62,744 nt of DNA. Source: Microtetraspora niveoalba (lineage in GTDB: Bacteria > Actinomycetota > Actinomycetes > Streptosporangiales > Streptosporangiaceae). How positions within the stretch are numbered: the stretch's first letter is position 1; each line of letters starts with the position of its first letter. Below the pieces are notes generated by a model, which was given only the letters and a program-made list of their open reading frames with translations, searched no databases and was not told where the DNA came from. Below, one piece after another: positions 26,764 through 34,576 of the stretch. The position numbers and the translations under genes are program-made. The DNA lies in the NCBI RefSeq assembly GCF_001570405.1, contig NZ_BBYM01000003.1, forward strand, positions 1 through 62,744, read 5' to 3'.

Positions 26764-28227
26764 GTGCCGACTCTCAGCGACCTGGTGTCCCGCCAAACCG
26801 CGCTCGACGTCGCGGGCATCGAGTGGATGCGCTCTCTCGTCTCAGACTGGCAGTTGCTGGCCGATCTGTCGTTCGCCGACCTCATCCTGTGGATCCCGCG
26901 TAAGGAGGGGTCCGGTTGGGTGGCCGTCGCGCAGATGCGGCCGACCACCGGCCCCACCGTCTACCACGACGACGTGGTCGGCATGGTCGTGGCGGAGGGC
27001 GAGCGCCCGCTGATCGACACCGCCTGGAACGAGCACCGGATCTGCCGCGAGGGCGACCCCGACTGGTCCAGCGGCGTACCGGTCCGCGAGGAGACCATCC
27101 CGGTACGGCGCGGCCTGGACGGCGAGATCATCGGCGTCATCCAGCGTTCCACCAACCTGTCCTCCGCGCGTACGCCGTCCCGGCTGGAGCTGACGTACCT
27201 GCAGAGCGCCTCTGACATGGCCCAGATGGTGGCCGAGGGCAGGTTCCCGTTCCCGGAGGAGGAGCCGACCCTCGTCCGCTCGCCGCGCGTGGGCGACGGC
27301 CTGCTCCGGCTCGACCGGGCCGGCCGGGTGACGTACGCCTCCCCCAACGCGCTCTCGGCGTACCGGCGGCTCGGGCTGCAGGCCGACCTGGTCGGCGCGG
27401 AGCTGGGCCGTACCACGGCGGACCTCTGCTACTCGGACGAGCCGATCAACGAGGACCTGATGCACGTGGCGAGCGGCCGCGCCCCGAGGGAGACCGAGGT
27501 GGAGCGCGGCGGCATCGTCGTGCTGCTGCGGGCGATCCCGCTCGTGGTCGGCGGCGGCCGGATCGGCGCGCTGGTGCTCATCCGCGACGTGACCGAGCTG
27601 CGCCGCCGCGAGCGCGAGCTGCTGACCAAGGACGCCACGATCCGCGAGATCCACCACCGGGTGAAGAACAACCTGCAGACGGTGGCGGCGCTGCTGCGGC
27701 TCCAGGCGCGCAGGCTCGGCAACCCCGAGGGCCGCGAGGCGCTGGAGGAGGCGGTCAGGCGGGTCGGGTCGATCGCGATCGTGCACGAGATCCTGGCCCA
27801 GATGCCCGAGGAGATGGTCGAGTTCGACGACATCGCCGACCGGGTCGTCGCGATGACCGCCGAGGTCTCGGTGGCGCACGTCACGCCGAAGCGGATCGGC
27901 AGCTTCGGCGTGCTGCCCGCGGCCGTCGCCACGCCGATCGCGATGGTGCTCACCGAGCTGCTGCAGAACGCGGTGGAGCACGGCTTCTCACACGCGAGCG
28001 GGAGCATCCAGGTGATCGTGACGCGGGACGTCGATCATCTGGATGTGGTGGTGGCCGACGACGGGAAGGGGCTGCCCACCGATTTCGACCTGGAGGCGAC
28101 GACCAGCCTCGGATTGCAGATCGTCCGCACGCTCGTGGTCGGCGAGCTGTCCGGACGATTGTCGATCGCTCCGCGTGAAGGCGGCGGGACCGAAGTGACG
28201 ATCAGCATTCCGGTTCAAACGGGGTAA
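26764..28227 (+). CDS. pdtaS: Sensor histidine kinase, PdtaS family (HisKA_2)
   Basis: 487 residues, soluble. N-terminal GAF-type region (about 1-150: WMRSLVSDWQLLADLSFADL), PAS region (about 170-290: LRLDRAGRVTYASPNALSAY), then the HisKA_2 phospho-acceptor helix with EIHHRVKNNLQTVAALLRLQ (His near 297-298) and a HATPase domain (LTELLQNAVEHGFSHASG, VADDGKGLPTDFD, TSLGLQIVRTLV). This is the arrangement of M. tuberculosis PdtaS (Rv3220c), which signals to the RNA-binding antiterminator PdtaR. PdtaR is not in the window. GTG 26764 starts the family N-terminus PTLSDLVSRQ. Confidence 0.93.
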   Translation: MPTLSDLVSRQTALDVAGIEWMRSLVSDWQLLADLSFADLILWIPRKEGSGWVAVAQMRPTTGPTVYHDDVVGMVVAEGERPLIDTAWNEHRICREGDPDWSSGVPVREETIPVRRGLDGEIIGVIQRSTNLSSARTPSRLELTYLQSASDMAQMVAEGRFPFPEEEPTLVRSPRVGDGLLRLDRAGRVTYASPNALSAYRRLGLQADLVGAELGRTTADLCYSDEPINEDLMHVASGRAPRETEVERGGIVVLLRAIPLVVGGGRIGALVLIRDVTELRRRERELLTKDATIREIHHRVKNNLQTVAALLRLQARRLGNPEGREALEEAVRRVGSIAIVHEILAQMPEEMVEFDDIADRVVAMTAEVSVAHVTPKRIGSFGVLPAAVATPIAMVLTELLQNAVEHGFSHASGSIQVIVTRDVDHLDVVVADDGKGLPTDFDLEATTSLGLQIVRTLVVGELSGRLSIAPREGGGTEVTISIPVQTG

Positions 28228-28253
28228 GGGCCGCGTCCTTTGAGACGCGACCC
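28228..28253 (+). terminator. Hairpin after pdtaS, shared with whiB1
   Basis: GGG-c-CGCGTC and GACGCG-a-CCC form a nine-pair stem with one mismatch and a six-base loop, starting at the pdtaS stop codon. The convergent whiB1 gene ends about 80 bases away, so it could serve both. The T-run is weak. Confidence 0.6.
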
Positions 28254-28334
28254 TCGCCTTTCATGTGACCGAAACAACAGCGAAAAGGTGGCGCCGTTGT
28301 ATTTGGCGGTATGCGGGATCTCTTGGGGAAGAAT

Positions 28335-28589
28335 TCAGACGTTCGCGCGGGCGCGGGCGCGGGCCGTACGGCGCTTGAGCGCGCGCCGCTCATCCTCGCT
28401 CATGCCGCCCCAGACGCCGGCGTCCTGACCGGACTCCAGTGCCCACTTCAGGCACGACTCCATGACGGAGCACTGCCGGCATACCTGCTTCGCCTCTTCG
28501 ATCTGCATGAGCGCGGGGCCGGTGTTGCCGATCGGGAAGAAAAGCTCGGGATCCACGTCACGGCAGGCAGCGCGGTGGCGCCAGTCCAT
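28335..28589 (-). CDS. whiB1: WhiB-family iron-sulfur regulator WhiB1
   Basis: 84 residues, exactly the length of M. tuberculosis WhiB1. The four cluster-ligand Cys are C9 (MDWRHRAAC) and C37, C40, C46 (VCRQCSVMESC), with the GVWGGMSEDERR turn and a basic C-terminus that contacts DNA. WhiB1 binds the principal sigma factor and responds to nitric oxide. I chose ATG 28589 because AAGGAG lies eight bases upstream; the GTG at 28598 would overlap that site. A CRP-like box is at 28641-28656, as known for the M. tuberculosis whiB1 promoter. Confidence 0.95.
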   Translation of the reverse strand: MDWRHRAACRDVDPELFFPIGNTGPALMQIEEAKQVCRQCSVMESCLKWALESGQDAGVWGGMSEDERRALKRRTARARARANV

Positions 28590-28640
28590 GCGTTCCACTC
28601 CTTCGTAAGTGGAGCCTTCCGCGGCTCCTGACCGTCAACT

Positions 28641-28656
28641 TTGTGAAGTCTTTCAC
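28641..28656 (-). promoter_or_regulatory. CRP-like palindrome upstream of whiB1
   Basis: The top strand reads TGTGAAGTCTTTCACT, that is TGTGA-N6-TCACt, about 55-65 bp upstream of the whiB1 start. The M. tuberculosis CRP regulator Rv3676 is known to bind such sites at whiB1. The sequence therefore suggests that a CRP-family regulator using this motif exists in this genome, which is useful for reading the similar sites in the protease array. Confidence 0.65.
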
Positions 28657-28869
28657 TAACTGCTGCGAACTTTCGCCCGGAACACGGGTCGTACCGGGCT
28701 GGGTCCGTTGATCGCCGGGGTCTCCGGGAGGCGGTGGCCCCCGCAAAGGTCCTACGTTCCGACGTCGCATTCAGCTTTTCAGGGACGCCAAGACCGCACA
28801 AGAGGTTTGGGAGAAGGTTTTGCCGGTTATGGCTGTCGGATTCGTCACACTATGACCGCATGTAACGGA

Positions 28870-29862
28870 CTAGACGAGGACTTGTAATGCGTCCGGGATA
28901 GACCGGAAAAGCACCCGTTCGCGTTCTCCCAGGTAGTCACCGTCCAACTGGAAGGCGACCGGACGGGAGGCGGAAAGGGTCAACTCCTCCTCGTCATGGG
29001 CCTGGACCAGGTGCCGGCCCACCGGCAGCCCCGATCGCTCCCCGATGATCTGCCGGACCAGGCCGAGCACCGCGCCCAGCCCCATCTTCCGCAGCGCCAG
29101 CAGGTCCAGCCCGGTCTCGAACGCCGCCCAGGGCGTCGGGTTGATCGGGCGGGGCCCGGCATAGGTCCACGGCGCGGTGTTGGAGACGATCGCCATGAAG
29201 ATCCGGCTCTCCGACGCCTGCCGCGGACGCTCCAGCACCATGGCCGGACGGCGGCGATCGGTCAGGAAGTAGTGGCTGATCGCCGTCTTGACGTACAGGG
29301 CGGGCGTCGCCTTGCAGCCGGCGCTCCGCAACCCCTCGACGGCCCGGACGACCTCGGCGTCGTATCCGAGCCCAGCGCAGAATGTGAAATAACGTGACCC
29401 CTGCGGGCCTGTGGGCGGCTCTGCCCCGGCATCGCCGTGTGAAACATCGTGGTCCCATACGGCTTCGCCGAGCCCGATCGTGCGCCGCCGGCCCTCCCGC
29501 AGCGCCTCGAGCGCCGCCCCGGTCGCCTCTACCGGGTTGCCCGGCAACCCGAGCGCCCGCGCGAACACGTTCGCGCTCCCTCCCGGGATCACGATCAGCG
29601 TGGGACGCTCCACCGCGGACACGGACGGCTGCCCGCGCAGCAGGCCGTTGACCGCCTCGTTGATGGTGCCGTCGCCGCCGAGCACGGCGACGGCGTCGAA
29701 CCCTTTGGCGTGCGCCGTTTCGGCGATCATCGCCGCGTGCCCCCGGTAGCCGGTCTCCTCCACCGTCAGGTCCATCGCCGCACCGAGCGCCCGCATCAGG
29801 ACGTCACGCGTGCGATGGTTGGTCGACGTCGCCTTGGGGTTGACGACAAGGAGAGCCCGCAT
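28870..29862 (-). CDS. Diacylglycerol/sphingosine kinase family protein (DagK/YegS)
   Basis: 330 residues. Catalytic domain signature AVLGGDGTINEAVNGLL (about 62-79), and the N-terminal RALLVVNPKA block. The later half has the FTFCAGLGYDAEVVRAVEG region and a final beta domain (RPVAFQLDGDYLGERERVLF) typical of bacterial lipid kinases that recycle diacylglycerol to phosphatidate. Member of the DagK superfamily; exact lipid not known. Divergent from the small membrane protein gene 38 bp away. Confidence 0.9.
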   Translation of the reverse strand: MRALLVVNPKATSTNHRTRDVLMRALGAAMDLTVEETGYRGHAAMIAETAHAKGFDAVAVLGGDGTINEAVNGLLRGQPSVSAVERPTLIVIPGGSANVFARALGLPGNPVEATGAALEALREGRRRTIGLGEAVWDHDVSHGDAGAEPPTGPQGSRYFTFCAGLGYDAEVVRAVEGLRSAGCKATPALYVKTAISHYFLTDRRRPAMVLERPRQASESRIFMAIVSNTAPWTYAGPRPINPTPWAAFETGLDLLALRKMGLGAVLGLVRQIIGERSGLPVGRHLVQAHDEEELTLSASRPVAFQLDGDYLGERERVLFRSIPDALQVLV

Positions 29863-29900
29863 GCCCTGAAGGGTAGAGCACGAACCATGCCCTACCGCCC

Positions 29901-30317
29901 ATGTTGTTAGTGTTGGCCGCTGTGAGCAGCCGACCCCTGACCCTGACCGTCGCCTCAGTCGTCGTGGCCGTGGAGGGCGTCGCCGCCCTGGCCCTCGGCG
30001 GTTACGTCGCCGTCGAGACGCTGATCGGCAAGCCGAGCGACCTGGTCAGCTCCATCTTCGTCGCGGCTTTCGGGATCCTGGTCGGCGCCGGCCTGCTCTG
30101 GGTCGCCTGGGGGGTTCTCCAGGTGCTCCGCTGGAGCAGGGGACCGGGTGTGGTCACCCAGATCTTCGCCCTGCCCGTGGCGATCACGTTGATCCAGTCC
30201 CAGCAGTACGCCTACGGAGTGCCGCTGGTCGTGGCCGCCGCGATCGCCCTGGTGACACTCCTCGCCCCGCCGTCCACGAGGGCGCTGATGGGCGAGGACG
30301 GGCCGCACGGGCCGTGA
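29901..30317 (+). CDS. Small integral membrane protein, four predicted helices
   Basis: Up to 138 residues with four hydrophobic segments (TLTVASVVVAVEGVAALALG; SSIFVAAFGILVGAGLLWVA; ITLIQ region; VPLVVAAAIALVTLLA). No domain I can name; similar short four-helix proteins are common beside sigma-factor genes in actinobacteria. The start is uncertain: ATG 29901 has no clear ribosome-binding site, and GTG 29922 (SSRPLTLTVAS) is a reasonable alternative. It converges with the sigF-like gene, four bases apart. Confidence 0.72.
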   Translation: MLLVLAAVSSRPLTLTVASVVVAVEGVAALALGGYVAVETLIGKPSDLVSSIFVAAFGILVGAGLLWVAWGVLQVLRWSRGPGVVTQIFALPVAITLIQSQQYAYGVPLVVAAAIALVTLLAPPSTRALMGEDGPHGP

Positions 30318-30321
30318 GCCG

Positions 30322-31101
30322 CTAGTCGTCCGCGGTCAGGCCCTCGCGAAGCTGGGCGAGGGTCCGGGCGAGGAGGCGGGACACGTGCATCTGCGAGATG
30401 CCCAGCTCCGTCGCGATCTGCGACTGCGTCATGTTCCCGAAGAAACGCAGCAGCAGGATGCGCTTCTCCCGCGGCGGAAGCCGCTCCAGCAGCGGTTTGA
30501 GCGACTCGCGGTACTCGACGCCCTCCAGCGACTCGTCCACGATGCCGAGCGAGTCGGACACCGCGGGCGCGTCGTCGTCTCCCGAGTCGGGCGCGTCGAG
30601 CGAGACGGTGGAGTAGGCGTTGGCCGACTCGAGGCCCTCGAGGACCTCTTCCTCGGTCATCTGCAGGTGGGCCGCCAGCTCGGCGACCGTGGGCGCGCGG
30701 CTCTCCCGCTGTGACAGCTCGCTGATCGCCTTGGTGAGCGAGAGCTTGAGCTCCTGGAGCCGGCGCGGCACCCGGACCGCCCAGCCCTTGTCGCGGAAGT
30801 GCCGCTTGATCTCCCCGACGATGGTGGGGGTCGCGTAGGTGGAGAACTCGACGCCGCGGGCCAGATCGAAGCGGTCGATCGACTTGATCAGGCCGATCGT
30901 GGCGACCTGGGTGAGGTCGTCGAGCCACTCGCCCCTGTTGCGGAACCGGCGGGCGAGGTACTCCACCAGCGGGAGGTGGAGCTCGACGAGCTCGTCGCGG
31001 ATGCGCTGACGCCTCGGGTCGTCGGCCGGCAGCTCCACGAGCTCCCCGAAGAGCGCGCGGGCACGCACGCGGTCGGGCACGGCCGAGTCGCCGGAGGCCA
31101 T
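30322..31101 (-). CDS. SigF/SigB-family stress or sporulation sigma factor
   Basis: 259 residues with regions 2 (LVEYLARRFRNRGEWLDDLT, VGEIKRHFRDKGWAVRVPRR), 3 and 4 (LPPREKRILLLRFFGNMTQS, IATELGISQMHVSRLLART). This is the group III SigB/SigF type. I chose ATG 31101, which has AAAGGA nine bases upstream, over GTG 31122. It follows and nearly overlaps an HATPase anti-sigma gene, the usual actinobacterial order of anti-sigma then SigF. Related sigma factors in Streptomyces control osmotic stress and spore development; which one this is cannot be told. Confidence 0.93.
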   Translation of the reverse strand: MASGDSAVPDRVRARALFGELVELPADDPRRQRIRDELVELHLPLVEYLARRFRNRGEWLDDLTQVATIGLIKSIDRFDLARGVEFSTYATPTIVGEIKRHFRDKGWAVRVPRRLQELKLSLTKAISELSQRESRAPTVAELAAHLQMTEEEVLEGLESANAYSTVSLDAPDSGDDDAPAVSDSLGIVDESLEGVEYRESLKPLLERLPPREKRILLLRFFGNMTQSQIATELGISQMHVSRLLARTLAQLREGLTADD

Positions 31102-31118
31102 GGCACGAGTCCTTTCCG

Positions 31119-31544
31119 TCACGCCGGCCTCGCCGCGCCTCGACGCTTACGCAGCACGATCGCCATGTGGTCCGGGGAGTCGGAGGTGGCGTCCACGTCG
31201 TCGGCCAGCGCGGTGAGCACCATCCAGGCGAAGTCGTCGCGCTTGGGAACGGTCACGCCCACCGTGTTGACCTCGACCCGGACCGTCATCTCCTGCCCGG
31301 TGAGCTCGAACTCGGCGACCAGGTCGGTGCCGGGCACCGCCTGCCGCAGGAGCATCGCGCAGGCCTCGTCCACCGCGATGCGGAGATCCTCGATCTGGTC
31401 GAGGGTGAAGTCCAGCCGGGCCGCGAGCCCGGCGGTAGCCGTACGCAGCACTGACAGATAGGCGCTCACGGCGGGCAGCCGGACACTCACAGCGTCGCGG
31501 ATCCCGGCCAGATCCACCGCAGGCGTCTCGGTTTCCTCGGTCAC
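31119..31544 (-). CDS. RsbW/UsfX-type anti-sigma factor (HATPase)
   Basis: 141 residues of GHKL ATPase fold: VSVRLPAVSAYLSVLRTATA with the helix RLDFTLDQIEDLRIAVDEAC (N-box region) and the late segment GDD-like DFAWMVLTALADDVD. It resembles the kinases that bind SigB/SigF and phosphorylate an STAS antagonist; no antagonist gene is in the window. GTG 31544 is chosen because GGAGGAAC lies immediately upstream. Its end is about 18 bases before the sigma factor start, so the pair is co-transcribed. Confidence 0.88.
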   Translation of the reverse strand: MTEETETPAVDLAGIRDAVSVRLPAVSAYLSVLRTATAGLAARLDFTLDQIEDLRIAVDEACAMLLRQAVPGTDLVAEFELTGQEMTVRVEVNTVGVTVPKRDDFAWMVLTALADDVDATSDSPDHMAIVLRKRRGAARPA

Positions 31545-31698
31545 GTTCCTCCTCGCCCAAAATCGAGCCGGCGCACTGCCGCTCACTGCAACCTACCGCC
31601 ACTCGCCCGCGATTGCTCGGCTGGGACGCGCCGATTGTGGCGATCTTGGAGGTGGTTACGGGGGAATTCCACGGTTCCGACGGGCCGGGAAAACACCG

Positions 31699-31730
31699 GA
31701 CCCCGCGCGGTCGGGGGACCGGGCGGGGTC
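31699..31730. terminator. Terminator-like hairpin after sodN
   Basis: An outer stem GACCCCGC/GCGGGGTC with inner CGGTC/GACCG pairs gives a stable G+C-rich hairpin about 15-45 bases downstream of the sodN stop (minus strand). The stretch up to 31544 carries only the leader of the anti-sigma gene. Confidence 0.6.
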
Positions 31731-31745
31731 AGGACGATCTCCGGC

Positions 31746-32147
31746 TCAGGCGGCCTTGGTCTCCCAGAAGATCTTCGCAATCTCGTCGATCTTTGCCAGG
31801 AGGTCGTCGGCCTTTGCCACATCGACGGTGCCCTTGGCGCCGGCCGCGCCCGCGAGCTTGGTGGCGTCCCAGAAGAGCTGGTGGAGCTGCGGGTACTGCT
31901 CCAGGTGCGGCGGCTTGAAGTAGTCGGTCCACAGCACCCAGAGGTGGTGCTTGACCAGCTCCGCGCGCTCCTCCTTGATGGTGAGAGCGCGGGCGCGGAA
32001 CACCGGGTCGTCGTTGTCGGCGTACTTGGCCATGATGGCCTTCACCGACTCGGCCTCGATGCGGGCCTGCGCGGGGTCGTACACACCGCACGGCAGGTCG
32101 CAGTGGGCGGACGCCTCGTGCTTGGGCCGCAGCAGTCGTGCGAGCAT
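31746..32147 (-). CDS. sodN: Nickel superoxide dismutase SodN
   Basis: 133-residue precursor. The mature N-terminus HCDLPCGVY, in which His1, Cys2 and Cys6 bind nickel, follows a short propeptide (14 residues: MLARLLRPKHEASA) that must be cut off for activity. The C-terminal four-helix bundle (FWDATKLAGAAG, LLAKIDEIAKIFWETK) matches the family. The divergent gene encodes the maturation peptidase SodX. A 13-bp palindrome lies between them (32164-32176). Confidence 0.96.
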   Translation of the reverse strand: MLARLLRPKHEASAHCDLPCGVYDPAQARIEAESVKAIMAKYADNDDPVFRARALTIKEERAELVKHHLWVLWTDYFKPPHLEQYPQLHQLFWDATKLAGAAGAKGTVDVAKADDLLAKIDEIAKIFWETKAA

Positions 32148-32163
32148 CGGAATCCTTCCTTAA

Positions 32164-32176
32164 TGCTGTGACAGCA
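32164..32176. promoter_or_regulatory. Perfect palindrome between sodN and sodX
   Basis: TGCTGT-G-ACAGCA is a perfect inverted repeat (six-base arms, one-base centre) in the 80-bp divergent region, 17 bases upstream of the sodN ATG. In Streptomyces the Fur-family regulator Nur responds to nickel at superoxide dismutase promoters. The arm here differs from published Nur boxes as I remember them (TTGCAA-like), so which regulator binds is open. Confidence 0.5.
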
Positions 32177-32227
32177 CTGTCCAAGACCGACCTTACTCGT
32201 CTCGGAAAGCCAAGTGTGGAGGGGGAT

Positions 32228-32551
32228 GTGCTCACCACGGTGCGCGTCGTCGGCGACTCGATGCTGCCCGTCCTGCGCCCCGGCGACTGCCTGCTGGTAC
32301 GGCGCGGCACCGCCGTGCGCGAAGGCGACCTGGTGGTGGCCCGGCGCCCGCACGGGCTGATCGTCAAACGCGCGTTCCGCTGTACCGGGGAGGGCTGGTG
32401 GCTGGAGAGCGACAACCAGAACGCCCCGGGACGGCGGGACAGCTGGGACTTCGGCGCGGTGCCGGAGTCCGACATCGTCGGGCGGGTGGTGCTGCGCTAC
32501 TGGCCGCGCGTCGCCTTACGCCTCGCGGCGCCGCGCCTGCGCGCCCGGTAG
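32228..32551 (+). CDS. sodX: Nickel-SOD maturation signal-peptidase-like protease SodX
   Basis: 107 residues of the S24/S26 peptidase fold: VVGDSMLPVLRPGDCLLVRR carries the catalytic Ser (GDSM), and LVVARRPHGLIVKRAFRCTG the catalytic Lys. Short divergent partner of sodN, as in other actinobacteria, where it removes the SodN propeptide. I chose GTG 32228 because GGAGGGGG lies just upstream; an earlier in-frame GTG at 32216 lacks such a site. Its 3' end overlaps the convergent CGNR gene by 55 bases. Confidence 0.9.
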   Translation: MLTTVRVVGDSMLPVLRPGDCLLVRRGTAVREGDLVVARRPHGLIVKRAFRCTGEGWWLESDNQNAPGRRDSWDFGAVPESDIVGRVVLRYWPRVALRLAAPRLRAR

Positions 32552-33087
32552 TTGGCGACGTTGACGCGGTTGGAGCAGCGCTCGGAGCAGTAGCGGCGCG
32601 AGCGGTTCGACGACGTGTCGAGGTAGGCGTTGCGGCAGAGCGGCGCCTGGCAGATGCCGAGGCGGTCCATCCCCAGGCTGGTGACCACGGTCGCCAGGCC
32701 CATGACCGAGCCCACCGCGAGGGTGTCGGCCACCCGGCCGCCCTCGGTCAGGTGCATGTGCCACGGCTGGCCGTCGTGCCCGGAGATCTGGGGATGCACG
32801 GGATGCCGTACGAGGAGGCCGTTCAGCCGCTCGACCGCGTCGACGCCGTCGCCTCTCGCGGCGGACTCGAAGACGCCGGTCAGCTCCTCGCGCAGCTCGC
32901 AGATGGCGTCGAGATCTCGGCGGGTGGCGCGCGCGGCGGCCTCTTTGCGGCCGGTTTCGGCGAGCAGCTCGCGCAGGGAATCGAGGGATCTCAGCCGGTC
33001 GTGCTCATTGACAAGGAGTACGGCGAGCTTTGCATATGAGGTGAAGTCCACGTGCGACCCACGGTTGTAAGTGATCAGACCGGACAT
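32497..33087 (-). CDS. CGNR zinc-finger domain transcription-factor-like protein
   Basis: 196 residues. N-terminal ABATE/DUF1470 domain (LAVLLVNEHDRL, LRELLAETGRK) and C-terminal zinc finger with ICQAPLCRNAYLDTSSNRSR, then RYCSERCSNRVNVANYRARR. The usual C-G-N-R signature reads C-S-N-R here. Such proteins are predicted stress-linked DNA-binding regulators. The last 55 bases overlap sodX on the opposite strand, which may link their expression. Confidence 0.88.
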   Translation of the reverse strand: MSGLITYNRGSHVDFTSYAKLAVLLVNEHDRLRSLDSLRELLAETGRKEAAARATRRDLDAICELREELTGVFESAARGDGVDAVERLNGLLVRHPVHPQISGHDGQPWHMHLTEGGRVADTLAVGSVMGLATVVTSLGMDRLGICQAPLCRNAYLDTSSNRSRRYCSERCSNRVNVANYRARRRGAARRKATRGQ

Positions 33088-33100
33088 CGAGTATTACATG

Positions 33101-33151
33101 CCGCAGGTTAGATTGCATACATATTAAGTCTGACACTTTGTTAACCTGCGG
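33101..33151. promoter_or_regulatory. Long-spaced 10-bp inverted repeat, divergent CGNR/malic enzyme region
   Basis: CCGCAGGTTA (33101-33110) and its exact complement TAACCTGCGG (33142-33151) flank 31 bases that are markedly A+T-rich for this genome. The centre-to-centre distance is 41 bp, close to four helical turns. It lies immediately upstream of the CGNR gene and 170 bp upstream of malic enzyme. It could be a pair of operator half-sites bound on one DNA face, or the promoter core of the CGNR gene; both are inference. Confidence 0.5.
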
Positions 33152-33321
33152 GCCTCGCGGGCCGCCATCTCATCATGTGGCACAATCAAACAACGGGTGA
33201 CCCCCGTACCCCCCAAAGAGACGACCGTCAACGGAGACGGCCGCCGGGCGGCTACCGAAGCCCGGGCCGGTCCGCTCTCGCGGCGTCTACCGAAGGAACT
33301 CCTCGTGACACTGGGGTCGCT

Positions 33322-34506
33322 GTGACTGTTACTTCCACTTCTCTGGACGCTCTCGACGTCGATCCGGCTTTCGCCCTGCACCGCGGCGGCAAGCTGGAGG
33401 TCCGCTCCACCATCCCGGTCCGCGACGCGGACGATCTCTCCCTGGCGTACACGCCGGGGGTGGCCAAGGTGTGCACCGCCATCGCCGACAACCCCGAGCT
33501 GGTCAACGACTACACCTGGGTCTCGAACGTCGTGGCGGTGGTCTCCGACGGCACCGCCGTCCTCGGGCTCGGCGACATCGGGCCGGCCGCCGCGATGCCC
33601 GTCATGGAGGGCAAGGCGCTGCTGTTCAAGGAGTTCGCGGGCGTCGACGCCGTGCCGATCTGCCTTGACTGCACCGACGTGGACGCGCTCGTCGAGACGG
33701 TGGTCCGGCTCGCGCCGTCGTTCGGCGGCATCAATCTGGAGGACATCAGCGCCCCGCGCTGCTTCGAGGTCGAGGACCGGCTCCGCTCGCTGCTCGACAT
33801 CCCGGTCTTCCACGACGACCAGCACGGCACCGCCATCGTCGCCCTCGCGGCGCTGCAGAACGCCGCCCGCCTGACGGGGCGCTCGCTGGGCGACCTGCGC
33901 GCGGTGATCGCGGGCGCGGGGGCCTCCGGCGTCGCGGTGACGCGCATCCTGCTGGGCGCGGGCATCGGGGACGTCGCGGTGGCCGACTCCAAGGGCGTGA
34001 TCTACACCGGGCGCGACGGCCTCAACCCCGTCAAGGAAGCCCTGGCCAGGGACACCAACAAGGCGGGCTTCACGGGGTCCACCGAGGACGCCCTCAGCGG
34101 CGCGGACGTGTTCATCGGCCTGTCGGGCTCGACGGTGAGCGAGGAGGCCATCAGGTCGATGGCCCCGGACTCCATCGTCTTCGCGCTGTCGAACCCGACC
34201 CCGGAGGTCCACCCCGAGGTGGCCCGGCGGCACGCGCGGGTGGTCGCGACCGGCCGGTCCGACTTCCCCAACCAGATCAACAACGTGCTCGCCTTCCCGG
34301 GCGTGTTCCGCGGCGCGCTCGACGTCCGGGCCAGGACCATCACCGAGAACATGAAGGTGGCCGCGGCCTCCGCGCTGGCGTCCGTGGTCGGGGACGACCT
34401 GTCCGCGGACTACGTGATCCCGTCGCCGTTCGACGCCCGCGTCGCGCCCGCCGTGATCGCGGCGGTGGCCGAGCAGGCCCGCCTGGACGGCGTCGCCCGG
34501 CGCTGA
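33322..34506 (+). CDS. NAD(P)-dependent malic enzyme
   Basis: 394 residues. Oxidative decarboxylation of malate to pyruvate and CO2. Motifs: LAYTPGVAKVCTAIADNPEL, DGTAVLGLGDIGPAAAMPVMEGKA (here shown in parts), the catalytic region FHDDQHGTAIVALAALQNA, the NAD-binding AVIAGAGASGVAVTRILLG, and FALSNPTPEVHPEVA. It lacks the phosphotransacetylase-like C-terminal domain of MaeB and has the short single-module length. GTG 33322 starts the normal N-terminus. It ends at a bidirectional terminator. Confidence 0.94.
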   Translation: MTVTSTSLDALDVDPAFALHRGGKLEVRSTIPVRDADDLSLAYTPGVAKVCTAIADNPELVNDYTWVSNVVAVVSDGTAVLGLGDIGPAAAMPVMEGKALLFKEFAGVDAVPICLDCTDVDALVETVVRLAPSFGGINLEDISAPRCFEVEDRLRSLLDIPVFHDDQHGTAIVALAALQNAARLTGRSLGDLRAVIAGAGASGVAVTRILLGAGIGDVAVADSKGVIYTGRDGLNPVKEALARDTNKAGFTGSTEDALSGADVFIGLSGSTVSEEAIRSMAPDSIVFALSNPTPEVHPEVARRHARVVATGRSDFPNQINNVLAFPGVFRGALDVRARTITENMKVAAASALASVVGDDLSADYVIPSPFDARVAPAVIAAVAEQARLDGVARR

Positions 34507-34520
34507 CGACGAGAACAGAA

Positions 34521-34546
34521 GGGGCCCGGCCGATCGGCCGGGCCCC
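34521..34546. terminator. Bidirectional terminator between malic enzyme and array gene A
   Basis: A perfect 26-bp palindrome (GGGGCCCGGCCGA and its complement) is followed by TTCCT. It lies 15 bases after the malic enzyme stop and 31 bases past the stop of the convergent gene A. Perfect symmetry allows it to end transcription from both sides. Confidence 0.85.
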
Positions 34547-34576
34547 TTCCTCATGCCCCTTGAAGCGTGCCGCGGA

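Noticed and set aside
31119-31586. Upstream ATG start of the anti-sigma gene at 31586
   Set aside because: GTG 31544 has a strong GGAGGAAC site and starts the family-like sequence; the extra 14 residues are Arg/Ala-rich with no site.
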